DNA from: Rhodococcus sp. Z13
Lineage (GTDB): Bacteria > Actinomycetota > Actinomycetes > Mycobacteriales > Mycobacteriaceae
Direction: 5' to 3'
Assembly (NCBI RefSeq): GCF_025837095.1
Contig: NZ_CP107551.1
Span: 4,210,668 to 4,274,667, forward strand
DNA length: 64,000 nt
Notes under the pieces: generated by a model
What the model saw: the letters and a program-made list of their open reading frames with translations, nothing else
Told to the model about the DNA's origin: nothing
The model's database searches: none
Shown here: positions 36,747-45,624 of the stretch, in pieces
Layout of the letters: each line of letters starts with the position of its first letter
Position numbering within the stretch: position 1 is the stretch's first letter
Made by a program: the position numbers and the translations under genes

Positions 36747-38138
36747 GTGTCGGCCGGCATCGCCGGGGCCGGCGCGGACTGCTCGGGTACGGCACTCCGC
36801 ATCCTCGGGAGCGAGCATCGGAGGGGAGCGCCGCCCATGTCCACGAACGACAACATCGCCGACCGGCTGCTGACGAATCTCGGGATGGACGCCCCCGTCC
36901 CCGACTCGGTGTCGCGTAGGCAGGCGAACTACGAACGGATGGCGGCGCGGGCCGACACCGGCGTCGACCCCGAGTACATCTCCGCCTTCGAGAACTTCCA
37001 CGGCATGGAGCACGCCGAGATCCACCGGCTGGCACAGAGCATCAGCCCGGTCGCCATGACCACCCTGGCCACCGAATGGGCGGCACTCGGAACATCGTTC
37101 GGATCGACGATGAGCTGGGGCACCCTGATGATCCGCAGGCTGCTGATGGACCACTGGGGTGGCGCTGCCGGAGAGGCCGCCACGGAGGCGGCCCTGCGGT
37201 TCGGCGAGTCCGCGCAGCGGTTGTCCGACGCGGCCCGCGCCACCTCCGAGAAACTGCGTATCGCAGCGGATGTCGGCGAACGTGTTCGCGTCTCGGTGCC
37301 ACCTCCCGAGGACAGCGCGGCGTCGCTGCTGCTGCACACACTCGATCCCGTCGCCGGCGCCGAAGCCGCGCGCCGAGCGGAAGCAGTTCGCGCCCAGGCG
37401 ATCCGGGTGATGGAGAGTCTGTACAAGCCGTACTACCGGGATTCGGGCTCGGCGGTTCCGGTGCTCCCCTCCCCGTTCGCCGCGACCACCGACCGTGCCG
37501 GTGAGAGATTCACCCCGACCGGGTACGCGCCGTCCGATGGCGCCACCGCTACCGGAGCAGGGGGTGACGGCACGGTCGCCGGGGCGGCGTCCGGCCACCC
37601 GGCATCGACGGACGACACCGGCAATACGGTCGACCGGATGGTCGACGGAACCGGGCAGCCGAGTGAGGCCGATGCCCCCGGTACGACCACCGGCACCGAT
37701 CCGGCGTCCACCACTCCCACCTCGACGTCCGCCCGGTCCGCCCTCCCCGGAGGCGACGCGACCGGCCGACCGTACGGATCACCGATCCCGGCTGCCGGCA
37801 GCGGTTCCCCGGGCCAGGGCCTGCCGGGGGCGGCCGGCTCCGGCCCCTACGGTGCGGGCTCCTCCCTCTCCGGTTCGTCACCGGTCGCGGCGCCACTCCT
37901 CGGCGGTGGTCCCGCCGGCACCGGACCGGGAGCGAATCCGGCCACCGCCGGCTCCGCCGCGCGGGGCACCGGCGTACGGCCGATGGGCATGATGCCCGGC
38001 GCCGTCGCACCGGCCTCGGGCCGCGACGAGCAGGACAAGCGCGCGGCGAGCTATCTCGTCGACGACGACAACGGCAACGAGCTGATCGGATCTATACCAC
38101 CCACCGCCCCGCCCGTACTGGGGGTCGATCCGGCGTGA
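36747..38138 (+). CDS. PPE/WXG-like ESX-substrate-type protein
   Basis: 463 residues from GTG 36747 (AGGAGGGG seven bases upstream); an ATG at 36837 would give 433 residues. The first 220 residues are helical with WGGAAGEAA, a WxG-like turn, and resemble PPE-type partners. Residues 230-430 are Gly/Ser/Pro/Thr-rich and low complexity. It overlaps by 4 bp an EspG-like gene, the chaperone type that binds PE/PPE proteins, which supports an ESX-secreted or ESX-associated role. No ESX core genes (EccB/C/D) are in the window. Family assignment is tentative. Confidence 0.6.
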   Translation: MSAGIAGAGADCSGTALRILGSEHRRGAPPMSTNDNIADRLLTNLGMDAPVPDSVSRRQANYERMAARADTGVDPEYISAFENFHGMEHAEIHRLAQSISPVAMTTLATEWAALGTSFGSTMSWGTLMIRRLLMDHWGGAAGEAATEAALRFGESAQRLSDAARATSEKLRIAADVGERVRVSVPPPEDSAASLLLHTLDPVAGAEAARRAEAVRAQAIRVMESLYKPYYRDSGSAVPVLPSPFAATTDRAGERFTPTGYAPSDGATATGAGGDGTVAGAASGHPASTDDTGNTVDRMVDGTGQPSEADAPGTTTGTDPASTTPTSTSARSALPGGDATGRPYGSPIPAAGSGSPGQGLPGAAGSGPYGAGSSLSGSSPVAAPLLGGGPAGTGPGANPATAGSAARGTGVRPMGMMPGAVAPASGRDEQDKRAASYLVDDDNGNELIGSIPPTAPPVLGVDPA

Positions 38139-38884
38139 ATGTGCAGCTGATACCCGACCGGTTCCTGGCGGTGTGGACGGCGCTCGGCGGCGACGAGTTC
38201 CCGTTCCCCCTGCGCTACCGCACGTCGGCCCGATGGGAGGACGAACACCTCGCGAACATGGAGGCGGCCGAACGGTGGCGTCGCGAGACACCCGACCCGG
38301 CGCTCGACCACGCGATCCGCACGCTGCTCACCGGCGAGGTGGCGCTCGAGGTCCACGGCCGGTCGGCCGACCCCGCCGCGGAGGTGTCGATGCGGGCCGC
38401 GGTGCACGCCGACCGTGCCGTGCTCGCCGATCAGGAACCGCCCGCCGGTGCCATCCGTCTGACGAGTGTCGCGCCCGGCCTGCTCGCCGACGCGATCCTC
38501 GACCGGCTGCCCCCGGTACCGCCCGGCCGCGAACCCGCCCGCACCGCACCGCGACGCGAGGTGTTCGAACCCTCGGATCCCACCGCCGTGCGACGGGATC
38601 CGAGTGGCACCACCGCGGAGGCGCTGCGGCACCTGCTGCGGCGCGACCGGTCCGTCACCGGTTGCCTGCGGGTGCTGCGGCACACGCCCTCCGGGTACCT
38701 CCCGTCGGCGGACATCGGCTGGTTCGACGTGGTCGGCGACGGGCGGTATCTGTATCTGCCCGGACCGGACGTCCGGATCCTCCCCGGCACCGTCGACGTG
38801 TTCCGGCGGGAGCTGTCGGGGCGGATCGAGCGGGTACGCCGGTCGCCGCAGCCGCCGCCGGTCGGGGCGCTGCGCCCCTACTGA
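38135..38884 (+). CDS. EspG-family ESX secretion-associated protein
   Basis: 249 residues from a GTG overlapping the previous stop. The EspG-like pattern starts with LIPDRFLAVWTALGGDEFPFPLRY, then EVALEVHGRS and later GCLRVLRHTPSGYLPSADIGWFDVVGDGRYLYLP. EspG proteins are cytosolic chaperones for PE/PPE proteins of type VII secretion. Coupled translation with the PPE-like gene fits a chaperone-cargo pair. Confidence 0.72.
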   Translation: MNVQLIPDRFLAVWTALGGDEFPFPLRYRTSARWEDEHLANMEAAERWRRETPDPALDHAIRTLLTGEVALEVHGRSADPAAEVSMRAAVHADRAVLADQEPPAGAIRLTSVAPGLLADAILDRLPPVPPGREPARTAPRREVFEPSDPTAVRRDPSGTTAEALRHLLRRDRSVTGCLRVLRHTPSGYLPSADIGWFDVVGDGRYLYLPGPDVRILPGTVDVFRRELSGRIERVRRSPQPPPVGALRPY

Positions 38885-38923
38885 ACACCGTGTGCGCGCG
38901 GGCCGGTCGTCTACCCTGAGCAC

Positions 38924-39397
38924 ATGACGGACCGGGACCGCACCCCCGACGGCAGGCCGCAGAACGCGCGTCCGCGCGACGTCCTGGGGCGTCCGCTGCC
39001 GCCGGGCGAGGAAGGCGTCGAACGGGTTCCCGAAGACCTCGATCTCGACGTCGAGGAGACCATCGCCGAAGGTCAACGCCTCCTCGACCACGGCTTTCCG
39101 TTCCATGCCCACGAGGTCTTCGAGGCGATGTGGAAGAAGGCCCCGCCCGAGGAACGCCCCCTCTGGCAGGGTCTCGCCCAGCTCGCCGTGGGACTGACCC
39201 ATCTGCTCCGGGGCAACCGCACGGGCGCGGCGTCGCTGCTGAAGCAGGGGCAGGCGCGGGTGCGGCACTACGAGGACGAACCGCCGTACCGGCTCGACAT
39301 CGACGGCCTGTCCGCCTGGGCCGACCATCTGCTCACCGAACTCGAACGCGACGAACCGCTTCCCGATCCCCCGACCCCGCGCCTGAGGATGCCTTGA
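38924..39397 (+). CDS. DUF309 domain protein
   Basis: 157 residues. After a charged 40-residue tail, the DUF309 core is plain: GQRLLDHGFPFHAHEVFEAMWKKAPPEERPLWQGLAQLAVGLTHLLRGN in outline, with the key HAHEVFEAMW motif and two conserved histidines. The function of DUF309 is unknown. Its stop overlaps the next ATG (TGATG), so the two are one transcript. Confidence 0.85.
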   Translation: MTDRDRTPDGRPQNARPRDVLGRPLPPGEEGVERVPEDLDLDVEETIAEGQRLLDHGFPFHAHEVFEAMWKKAPPEERPLWQGLAQLAVGLTHLLRGNRTGAASLLKQGQARVRHYEDEPPYRLDIDGLSAWADHLLTELERDEPLPDPPTPRLRMP

Positions 39398-40017
39398 TGC
39401 CGATCCTGCCCATGTTCCCGCTCGGCACCGCTCTGCTTCCCGGCTCGGACCTGCCGTTGCGGGTGTTCGAACCGCGCTACCAGCAGCTGGTCCAGGACTG
39501 CATGGCCGCGCCCGACGGTCCCCGCTTCGGGGTCGTCCTCATCGCGCGCGGTCACGAGGTCGGCGGCGGGGAACAGCGGCACGACGTCGGCACGGTCGCG
39601 CGCATCGTCTTCGAGACCGATCTCGGACGCGGACATCGTGGTCTCGAATGCCTTGCCGAGGAACGCATCCGCGTCACGCGGTGGCTGCCCGACGATCCCT
39701 ATCCGCGAGCGGAGGTGGAGCCCTGGCCCGACAGCGGGTCCGGTCCGGTGGACCTCTCCCGCCTCACCGGGCCGATGGGCCGGTTGTACGGGGTGCTCGA
39801 CCGTCTCACTTCCGGCCGGGCGCCCCTGCCACCGGCGACGACGGAACTGCCCGAGGATCCCGGCGCGCGTCTGTTCGCGCTCGCGCGGTACATCCCGATG
39901 GGTGAGGCGGACCGCTACGCCGTGCTCACCGCTCCCGGCCCCGCCGAACGCATCGAGGTGCTGCTCGAGGCGATCTCCACGGCCATCGATCTGGCGGAGT
40001 GGAAGCTGAAGGGATGA
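39397..40017 (+). CDS. LON-substrate-binding-domain (ATP-dependent protease N-terminal-like) protein
   Basis: 206 residues consisting of the LON N-terminal fold alone: LPMFPLGTALLPGSDLPLRVFEPRYQQLV in outline (key FPLGTALLPG and RVFEPRYQ), then GTVARIVFE. There is no AAA+ or protease domain. Stand-alone LON-N proteins are common in actinobacteria; substrate binding is inferred. The start is coupled to the DUF309 gene. Confidence 0.85.
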   Translation: MPILPMFPLGTALLPGSDLPLRVFEPRYQQLVQDCMAAPDGPRFGVVLIARGHEVGGGEQRHDVGTVARIVFETDLGRGHRGLECLAEERIRVTRWLPDDPYPRAEVEPWPDSGSGPVDLSRLTGPMGRLYGVLDRLTSGRAPLPPATTELPEDPGARLFALARYIPMGEADRYAVLTAPGPAERIEVLLEAISTAIDLAEWKLKG

Positions 40018-40024
40018 GACGAGC

Positions 40025-40070
40025 GGGAGGTCGTGTGCGTCGGAACTGCGGAAAACGCGCACAACCTCCC
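40025..40070 (+). terminator. Stem-loop after LON-domain gene
   Basis: GGGAGGTCGTGTGCG pairs with CGCGCACAACCTCCC (13 of 15 positions) around a 16-base loop, 8 bp after the stop codon. A likely terminator, separating this gene from the tRNA. Confidence 0.6.
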
Positions 40071-40139
40071 CTCGATCGGGTGGCCCGGACGAGGGGTGGT
40101 CGGAGCACCCCTGCGAGTCGTGTATGGTGGGAGATGCAA

Positions 40140-40216
40140 CGCGGGGTGGAGCAGCTCGGTAGCTCGCTGGGCTCATAACCCAGAGGTCGCAGGTTCAAAT
40201 CCTGTCCCCGCTACCA
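40140..40216 (+). tRNA. tRNA-fMet (initiator, anticodon CAT)
   Basis: A 77-base cloverleaf with CCA encoded at 40214-40216. The anticodon CAT is at 40174-40176 within GGGCTCATAACCC. Initiator features are the three G:C pairs in the anticodon stem and an unpaired first acceptor position (C1 opposite U72). The T-arm has GGTTCAAAT. It matches the actinobacterial initiator as I recall it. Confidence 0.95.
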
Positions 40217-40218
40217 CC

Positions 40219-40257
40219 GACCGGCCCGGACTCGACGAGTCCGGGCCGGTCTTTTTT
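40219..40257 (+). terminator. Intrinsic terminator of tRNA-fMet
   Basis: Perfect 15-bp stem GACCGGCCCGGACTC / GAGTCCGGGCCGGTC with a 3-base loop, followed by six T residues. It begins three bases after the CCA end. The clearest rho-independent terminator in the window. Confidence 0.95.
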
Positions 40258-40360
40258 CTCCCCGTCCCCACGTCCCGGTACCGGTGGGTCGATCGTGTCC
40301 GTCGGCCGTGCCCGACGAGTAGATTTCTCGACTGAGCCGTTCCGACCGGGGAGGTGCGCG

Positions 40361-41488
40361 ATGACCCGACGTGCGACTGTCGCCGAACGTCCCCGGGCTC
40401 CTCGCTGGCTGCGGCCGACGATCATCGGTGTCCTGCTGGCGGTCGCCTTCTACCAGATGTCGGGCTGGCTCTTCCACAATCTGAAGGGCTTCCTCGGGCT
40501 GCTGTTCCTGGCGTGGCTGTTCAGCGTCACCATCGAACCGATCGTGGACCGCCTCGAGCGGTTCGGGATGCGCCGCGGCGCCGGGACGGGTCTGGTGATG
40601 TTCTCCCTGATCCTGTTCACCATCGGGTTCTTCGCGGTGTTCGGCACCCTTCTGTTCGAACAGATCGCCCAGTTGCTCACGACCCTGCCGGATGCCCTCA
40701 CGCGCGTGACCGACTGGGCGAACCGCACGTTCGACACGAACTTCAAGACCGGGGACGAGCTGCTGAAGATCACCCCCGACACGCTTCGCGACCTCGCGCA
40801 GCGGTTCACGCCCGGTGTGCTCGGCGTCCTGAGCACTCTGGTCGGTGCCCTGTTCCAGATCCTGACGATGCTGCTGTTCGTCTTCTACATGTCCGCCGAG
40901 GGTCCGCAGATGCGCCGGACGATCGCGAGCTGGTTCCCGGCCCGGCAGCAGCAGCTGATCGCCAGCGTGTGGGAGACCTCGGTGGACAAGGCCGGTGGTT
41001 ACGTCGTCTCCCGGCTGATCCTCGCCGCTGCCTCGTCGATCTTCACGGGAATCTTCCTGTTGATCATCGGCGTTCCGTACTGGTTGCCCCTGGCGATCTG
41101 GACCGGGGTGGTGTCGCAGTTCATCCCGACGCTCGGTACCTATCTCGCGATCGGCCTGCCCGCGCTCATCGCCGCGGTGCAGCAACCGCTCGACGGGGTG
41201 TGGGTGATCGCGTTCGGCACCGTCTACCAGCAGGTCGAGAACTACGTGCTGCACCCGCGCATCACGTCGCGCACCGTGGCCATCCATCCCGCGGTGGCAT
41301 TCGGATCGGTGATCGTCGGCGCCACCCTGTTCGGTCCCGTCGGTGCTCTGGTGTCGGTGCCGGTGGTCGCGATCCTGCAGGCGCTGGTGGAGTCGTTCGG
41401 GCACCGCTACGAGCTGATTCCCGAGGTGGGCGGTGAGCCGGAGGAGGACGGCCCGGACCTCACTGCCGACAGCGACAGCTACGACTGA
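40361..41488 (+). CDS. AI-2E family transporter (TqsA/YdiK-like)
   Basis: 375 residues from ATG 40361 with GGGGAGG upstream. Multiple membrane segments, with the family pattern LFLAWLFSVTIEPIVDRLERFGMRRG early and the C-terminal PRITSRTVAIHPAVAFGSVIVGATLFGPVGALVSVP in outline (key core IHPAVAFGSVIVG). Members are exporters of diverse small molecules or ions; the autoinducer link applies only to some. It ends at a strong hairpin shared with pcaJ. Confidence 0.87.
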   Translation: MTRRATVAERPRAPRWLRPTIIGVLLAVAFYQMSGWLFHNLKGFLGLLFLAWLFSVTIEPIVDRLERFGMRRGAGTGLVMFSLILFTIGFFAVFGTLLFEQIAQLLTTLPDALTRVTDWANRTFDTNFKTGDELLKITPDTLRDLAQRFTPGVLGVLSTLVGALFQILTMLLFVFYMSAEGPQMRRTIASWFPARQQQLIASVWETSVDKAGGYVVSRLILAAASSIFTGIFLLIIGVPYWLPLAIWTGVVSQFIPTLGTYLAIGLPALIAAVQQPLDGVWVIAFGTVYQQVENYVLHPRITSRTVAIHPAVAFGSVIVGATLFGPVGALVSVPVVAILQALVESFGHRYELIPEVGGEPEEDGPDLTADSDSYD

Positions 41489-41504
41489 CGGCTCCCGGAA
41501 ACGG

Positions 41505-41543
41505 GATCGGGGCCGTGTGCGACTCCCGCACGCGGCCCCGATC
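41505..41543. terminator. Bidirectional hairpin between transporter and pcaJ
   Basis: GATCGGGGCCGTGTGCG pairs with CGCACGCGGCCCCGATC (16 of 17) around a 5-base loop, 16 bp after the transporter stop and 13 bp before the convergent pcaJ stop. Confidence 0.8.
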
Positions 41544-41556
41544 CTGTGTCGGTGGA

Positions 41557-42219
41557 TCAGACGATCAGCTTCGCCGCGGTCGCCTCGACGACCTCCTCGA
41601 CGGTGACGCCCGGCGCCGTCTCGACGAGCTTCAGGCCCTCGTCGGTGACGTCGATGACCGCGAGGTCGGTGATGATGCGCTGCACGCACCGTTTCCCGGT
41701 GAGCGGCAGGGTGCACTCCTCGAGGATCTTCGGCTCGCCCTTCTTGGTGACGTGCTCCATCATCACGATGACGCGCTTGGCGCCGTGGACGAGGTCCATC
41801 GCGCCGCCCATGCCCTTGACCATCGCGCCGGGGACCATCCAGTTGGCGATGTCGCCCGTGGCGGAGATCTGCATGGCGCCGAGGACGGCGACGTCGATCT
41901 GGCCGCCGCGGATCATGCCGAACGACTGCGCGGAGTCGAAGAAGGAGGCACCGGGGATCGCGGTGATGGTCTCCTTGCCGGCGTTGATCAGCTCGGGGTC
42001 GAGTTCTTCCTCGGTGGGGTACGGGCCCACGCCGAGCACACCGTTCTCGGAGTGCAGGATGACCTCGACACCCGGCTCGAGGTAGTTCGGCACGAGGGTG
42101 GGCATGCCGATGCCGAGGTTGACGTACTGCCCGTCCTGCAACTCCTTGGCGACGCGCGCCGCCATCTGCTGACGGGTCAGGCCCTTCTTCGCTGTCTGGG
42201 TCTCGACTGCCTGGGTCAT
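41557..42219 (-). CDS. pcaJ: 3-oxoadipate CoA-transferase, subunit B
   Basis: 220 residues. It transfers CoA from succinyl-CoA to 3-oxoadipate together with subunit A. The catalytic glutamate is in [23 protein letters not shown] and [13 protein letters not shown] are typical of subunit B. The ATG overlaps the end of pcaI by 4 bp. The assignment to 3-oxoadipate rather than acetoacetate rests on the adjacent pcaBLRF genes. Confidence 0.88.
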   Translation of the reverse strand: MTQAVETQTAKKGLTRQQMAARVAKELQDGQYVNLGIGMPTLVPNYLEPGVEVILHSENGVLGVGPYPTEEELDPELINAGKETITAIPGASFFDSAQSFGMIRGGQIDVAVLGAMQISATGDIANWMVPGAMVKGMGGAMDLVHGAKRVIVMMEHVTKKGEPKILEECTLPLTGKRCVQRIITDLAVIDVTDEGLKLVETAPGVTVEEVVEATAAKLIV

Positions 42220-42962
42220 GAACGCACCGTCCGGTTCTCGATGCCGACCTCGACGGGGCCGACGTGTACGACACGCTGCACGTGGATGCCGGGCGTGTGG
42301 ATTTCGTTGGGGTCGAGTTCGCCGGGCTCGACGAGGTGCTCGACCTGCGCGATGGTGATGCGTGCCGAGGCCGCGGCCGGCGGATTGAAGTTGCGGGCGC
42401 TGGCCCGGTAGACGAGGTTGCCGTGCCGGTCGCCCTTCCACGCGTGGACGAGGGCGTAGTCGGCGACGATGCCGCGTTCGAGGACGTAGGTCTGCCCGTC
42501 GAACTCGCGGGTCTCCTTCGGCTCGGACGCGAGTGCGATGCCGCCCTTGCCGTCGTAGCGCAGCGGGAGGCCACCCTCCTCGACGGCGGTGCCGACACCG
42601 GCGGGGGTGTAGAAGGCCGGGATGCCCGCGCCGCCGGCGCGCAGCCGTTCGGCGAGCGTGCCCTGCGGGGTCAGCTCCACCTCGAGTTCACCGGCGAGGT
42701 ACTGCCGTGCGAATTCCTTGTTGGAGCCGACGTACGACGAGATGGTGCGCCGGATACGGCCCTTCTCGAGCAGCAACCCGAGTCCGAAACCGTCGGTACC
42801 GCAGTTGTTGCTGACGGTCTCGAGGTCGGTGGCGCCCTGGTCGAGCAGCGCGTTGATGAGGATCTCGGGGATGCCGACCAGGCCGAACCCTCCGACGGCA
42901 ATGGTGGCGCCGTCGGGAATGTCGGCTACGGCCTCGGCGGCGGAGGCAACGACTTTGTCCAT
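42216..42962 (-). CDS. pcaI: 3-oxoadipate CoA-transferase, subunit A
   Basis: 248 residues from ATG 42962. The CoA-binding glycine-rich motif [16 protein letters not shown] is near the start, with [12 protein letters not shown] and [11 protein letters not shown] further on, as in subunit A of class I CoA-transferases. It is divergent from pcaB; a candidate PcaR site lies 45 bp upstream. It acts in the last but one step of the beta-ketoadipate pathway. Confidence 0.88.
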   Translation of the reverse strand: MDKVVASAAEAVADIPDGATIAVGGFGLVGIPEILINALLDQGATDLETVSNNCGTDGFGLGLLLEKGRIRRTISSYVGSNKEFARQYLAGELEVELTPQGTLAERLRAGGAGIPAFYTPAGVGTAVEEGGLPLRYDGKGGIALASEPKETREFDGQTYVLERGIVADYALVHAWKGDRHGNLVYRASARNFNPPAAASARITIAQVEHLVEPGELDPNEIHTPGIHVQRVVHVGPVEVGIENRTVRS

Positions 42963-43006
42963 GGGAGCCACGATACGCTCAAGTGTGCGTGATGTGAACT
43001 CCCGTC

Positions 43007-43019
43007 CGCAATGCGAACA
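43007..43019 (-). promoter_or_regulatory. Candidate PcaR site for pcaIJ
   Basis: On the minus strand TGTTCGCATTGCG, one base different from the plus-strand element TGTTCGCATAGCG at 43064-43076. Each element faces one of the two divergent pca units. IclR-type PcaR binding is inferred. Confidence 0.5.
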
Positions 43020-43063
43020 CACGTGGTCGAGGCATTGCAGCGAGCACGCGACCCGCACTAGCC

Positions 43064-43076
43064 TGTTCGCATAGCG
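43064..43076 (+). promoter_or_regulatory. Candidate PcaR site for pcaBLRF
   Basis: TGTTCGCATAGCG, followed 12 bp later by an inverted half TATGGCGAAC (43089-43098). It lies 41 bp before the pcaB GTG. Partner of the inverted copy at 43007. Confidence 0.5.
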
Positions 43077-43117
43077 TCCACCCGTCCATATGGCGAACGT
43101 TTCCGGATCGGAGGTCC

Positions 43118-44458
43118 GTGTCTCCCTCACCCACCGACACCGGCACTCGGGGGCCCCTCCTCGATCCGGTCTTCGGCGCCGAACAGCTGGGATCCGCCCT
43201 CTCCGACCGGGCCTGGATCCAGGCCCTCCTCGACGTCGAGGTCGCGCTCACCCGCACCGCCGCAGCCCTCGGCCGGGTCGACGACGCGCACGCCGAGGCC
43301 GTGGCCGCGGCCGCAGCCGCGCTCGCCGACGAACTCGACCCCGCCGAACTCGGACGCCGCTCCGCCGCCGGCGGCAACGCGGTCATCCCCCTGGTCTCGC
43401 TGCTGCGCGAACGCGCCGACGCACCCGCCCGCGCCGTGCACGTCGGCGCGACCAGCCAGGACGTCCTCGACACCGCGCTGGTGCTCCTCGCGCGTCGCGC
43501 CGGGATCCTCGTGGTGACCTACCTGCGATCCGCCGCGGCGTCGGCCGCCCGCCTCGCCGCCACCCACCGCGACACCCCGATGGTCGCGCGCACCCTCGGT
43601 CAGCAGGCCCTGCCCACGACCTTCGGGGCGCTCGCCGCGACCTGGCTCCTCGCCCTCGACGACGCCGCCGACGACCTCGAACGCGTCCTGACCCGCCTTC
43701 CGGCCCAGTACGGTGGCGCCGCAGGCACTCTCGCGGCGGTGCACCCCGACGGCATGGCGTTCGCCGACACCTTCGCCGATCAGCTCGGGCTGACCCGGCC
43801 GGTCGCACCCTGGCACACCGCCCGCAACCCGATCACCACCCTGGCCTCCACCCTGGGAGTCGCCGCCGGTGCGGTCGCCAAGCCGGCCACCGACATCGCA
43901 CTCATGGCGAGCACCGAGTTCGGTGAGGTCGCCGAGGACGCACCCGGCGGCTCGTCGGCCATGCCGCACAAGCGCAATCCCGTCGCGGCGATCACCGCCC
44001 GGGCCGCCGCCCGGCGCGTCCCCGGTCTCGTCTCGACGATCCTGTCGTCGACCGACCACGAGTTCCAGCGGGCCGCCGGCGCCTGGCACGCCGAGTGGGA
44101 GACGCTGTGCGACCTGCTCCGGCTCACCGGCGGGGCGGCACACCGGCTCTCGGACAGCCTCGCCGGACTGCACGTGCACACCGACGCGCTCGCCCGCAAT
44201 CTCGACCTCACCGGCGGCGCGATCCTCGCGGAGAAGGTCACCGCCGCGCTCGCCGAGCACACCGAGGACGCCCGCGCCGTCGTCACCGAGGCCGCCGTCG
44301 CCGGTGTCCCTCTCGACGAGGCACCGGGCATCACCGCGCACCTCGCACCGGACGAGATCCGCCGGTTGCTCGATCCCACCCGCTATCTCGGCCACGCCGC
44401 CGACATCGCCGACCGCGTCCTCGCCCACCACGACCGACACACAGGAGAGAAGCCATGA
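43118..44458 (+). CDS. pcaB: 3-carboxy-cis,cis-muconate cycloisomerase
   Basis: 446 residues from a GTG with CGGAGG upstream. Member of the fumarase/aspartase superfamily; the signature GGSSAMPHKRNPV is complete, and VGATSQDVLDTA near residue 110 carries another conserved site. It converts 3-carboxymuconate to the 4-carboxymuconolactone in the protocatechuate branch. First gene of pcaBLRF; the next gene overlaps by 4 bp. It is specific to the protocatechuate branch even though pcaHG, which would make its substrate, is not next to it. Confidence 0.92.
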   Translation: MSPSPTDTGTRGPLLDPVFGAEQLGSALSDRAWIQALLDVEVALTRTAAALGRVDDAHAEAVAAAAAALADELDPAELGRRSAAGGNAVIPLVSLLRERADAPARAVHVGATSQDVLDTALVLLARRAGILVVTYLRSAAASAARLAATHRDTPMVARTLGQQALPTTFGALAATWLLALDDAADDLERVLTRLPAQYGGAAGTLAAVHPDGMAFADTFADQLGLTRPVAPWHTARNPITTLASTLGVAAGAVAKPATDIALMASTEFGEVAEDAPGGSSAMPHKRNPVAAITARAAARRVPGLVSTILSSTDHEFQRAAGAWHAEWETLCDLLRLTGGAAHRLSDSLAGLHVHTDALARNLDLTGGAILAEKVTAALAEHTEDARAVVTEAAVAGVPLDEAPGITAHLAPDEIRRLLDPTRYLGHAADIADRVLAHHDRHTGEKP

Positions 44459-45624
44459 CCGTCGCACTCCACCACGAACGGCACGGGGACCCGAGCAGGC
44501 CCACCGTCCTGTTCCTCGGGTCGCTGGGCTCGGACCTGTCGATGTGGGCGCCCCAGATCCATGCCCTGTCCGCCGACTGGCACGTCGTGGCGGTGGACCA
44601 CCGGGGTCACGGCGACTCGCCCGCACCCGAAGGTCCGTACACCATCGGCGAACTCGCCGACGACATCGTCGCCCTGCTCGACTCCCTCGAACTCGACGCC
44701 GTGCACTACGTCGGACTGTCGCTCGGCGGCGCGATCGGGCAGTGGCTCGCCGCGCACCACCCGGAACGCATCCGCACCCTGACCCTGCTGTGCACCTCGG
44801 CCGCCTTCCAACCCGCGCAGCCCTGGCACGACCGCGCTGCCACCGTCCGCCGCGACGGCCTGGCCTCCATCTCCGAATCCATCGTCTCGCGGTGGTTCTC
44901 CCCCGCTCTCGCCGAACACGATCCGGATCTCGTGGCCCGGCACGTGAAGATGGTCGAGGGCACCACCGACGAGGGCTACGCCGCGTGCTGCGAGGCCCTG
45001 GCCGCGTGGGACGGACGCCCCGACCTCGCCCGCATCGTCGCCCCCACCCTCGTCATCGCCGGGGAACAGGACCCCGCCACACCGCCGTCGACGATGCAGG
45101 TGCTCGCCGACGGCATCGCCGACGCCTCCTTCCATGTCGTCGACCCGGGTGCGCACCTGGCCAACGTGGAGCAGGCCGGTCGGGTCACCAAGCTGATCCG
45201 CGAACACATCTCGCGCGCCACCCCGGTGTCGGAGTACCGGACCGCCGCGTTCGAGGAGGGCCTGCGGGTGCGCCGCTCGGTCCTCGGCGACGCGCACGTC
45301 GACCGGTCCCTCGAATCGGCCACCGAATTCACCCTTCCGTTCCAGGATTTCATCACCCGCACCGCATGGGGCGACATCTGGGCGCGGCCGGGCCTCGACC
45401 ACCGCACCCGCCGGTTGCTGACCCTCGCGATCCTCACCGCGGTCGGCAACGAACACGAACTCGACATGCACATCCGCGCAGCCCTGCGGGCCGGGATCGA
45501 CCCCGACGATCTCGTCGAGGTGTTCCTGCACACCGCGGTCTACGCCGGTGTCCCCAACAGCAATCGCGCGTTCGCGTTCGGCAGGCAGGCACTGGCCGAC
45601 GCGGCAGGAAGCGGTGAATCGTGA
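44455..45624 (+). CDS. pcaL: Fused 3-oxoadipate enol-lactonase / 4-carboxymuconolactone decarboxylase
   Basis: 389 residues. Residues 1-255 are an alpha/beta hydrolase (nucleophile Ser89 in GLSLGG; HRGHG; acid and His in EQDPATPP and GAHLANVE) matching enol-lactonase PcaD. Residues about 262-385 are a carboxymuconolactone decarboxylase domain (RRSVLGDAHVDRS, FITRTAWGDIWARPGLD, EVFLHTAVYAGVP) matching PcaC. The PcaL fusion is known from Rhodococcus and Streptomyces. Both ends overlap neighbouring genes by 4 bp, so translation is coupled. Confidence 0.93.
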   Translation: MTVALHHERHGDPSRPTVLFLGSLGSDLSMWAPQIHALSADWHVVAVDHRGHGDSPAPEGPYTIGELADDIVALLDSLELDAVHYVGLSLGGAIGQWLAAHHPERIRTLTLLCTSAAFQPAQPWHDRAATVRRDGLASISESIVSRWFSPALAEHDPDLVARHVKMVEGTTDEGYAACCEALAAWDGRPDLARIVAPTLVIAGEQDPATPPSTMQVLADGIADASFHVVDPGAHLANVEQAGRVTKLIREHISRATPVSEYRTAAFEEGLRVRRSVLGDAHVDRSLESATEFTLPFQDFITRTAWGDIWARPGLDHRTRRLLTLAILTAVGNEHELDMHIRAALRAGIDPDDLVEVFLHTAVYAGVPNSNRAFAFGRQALADAAGSGES

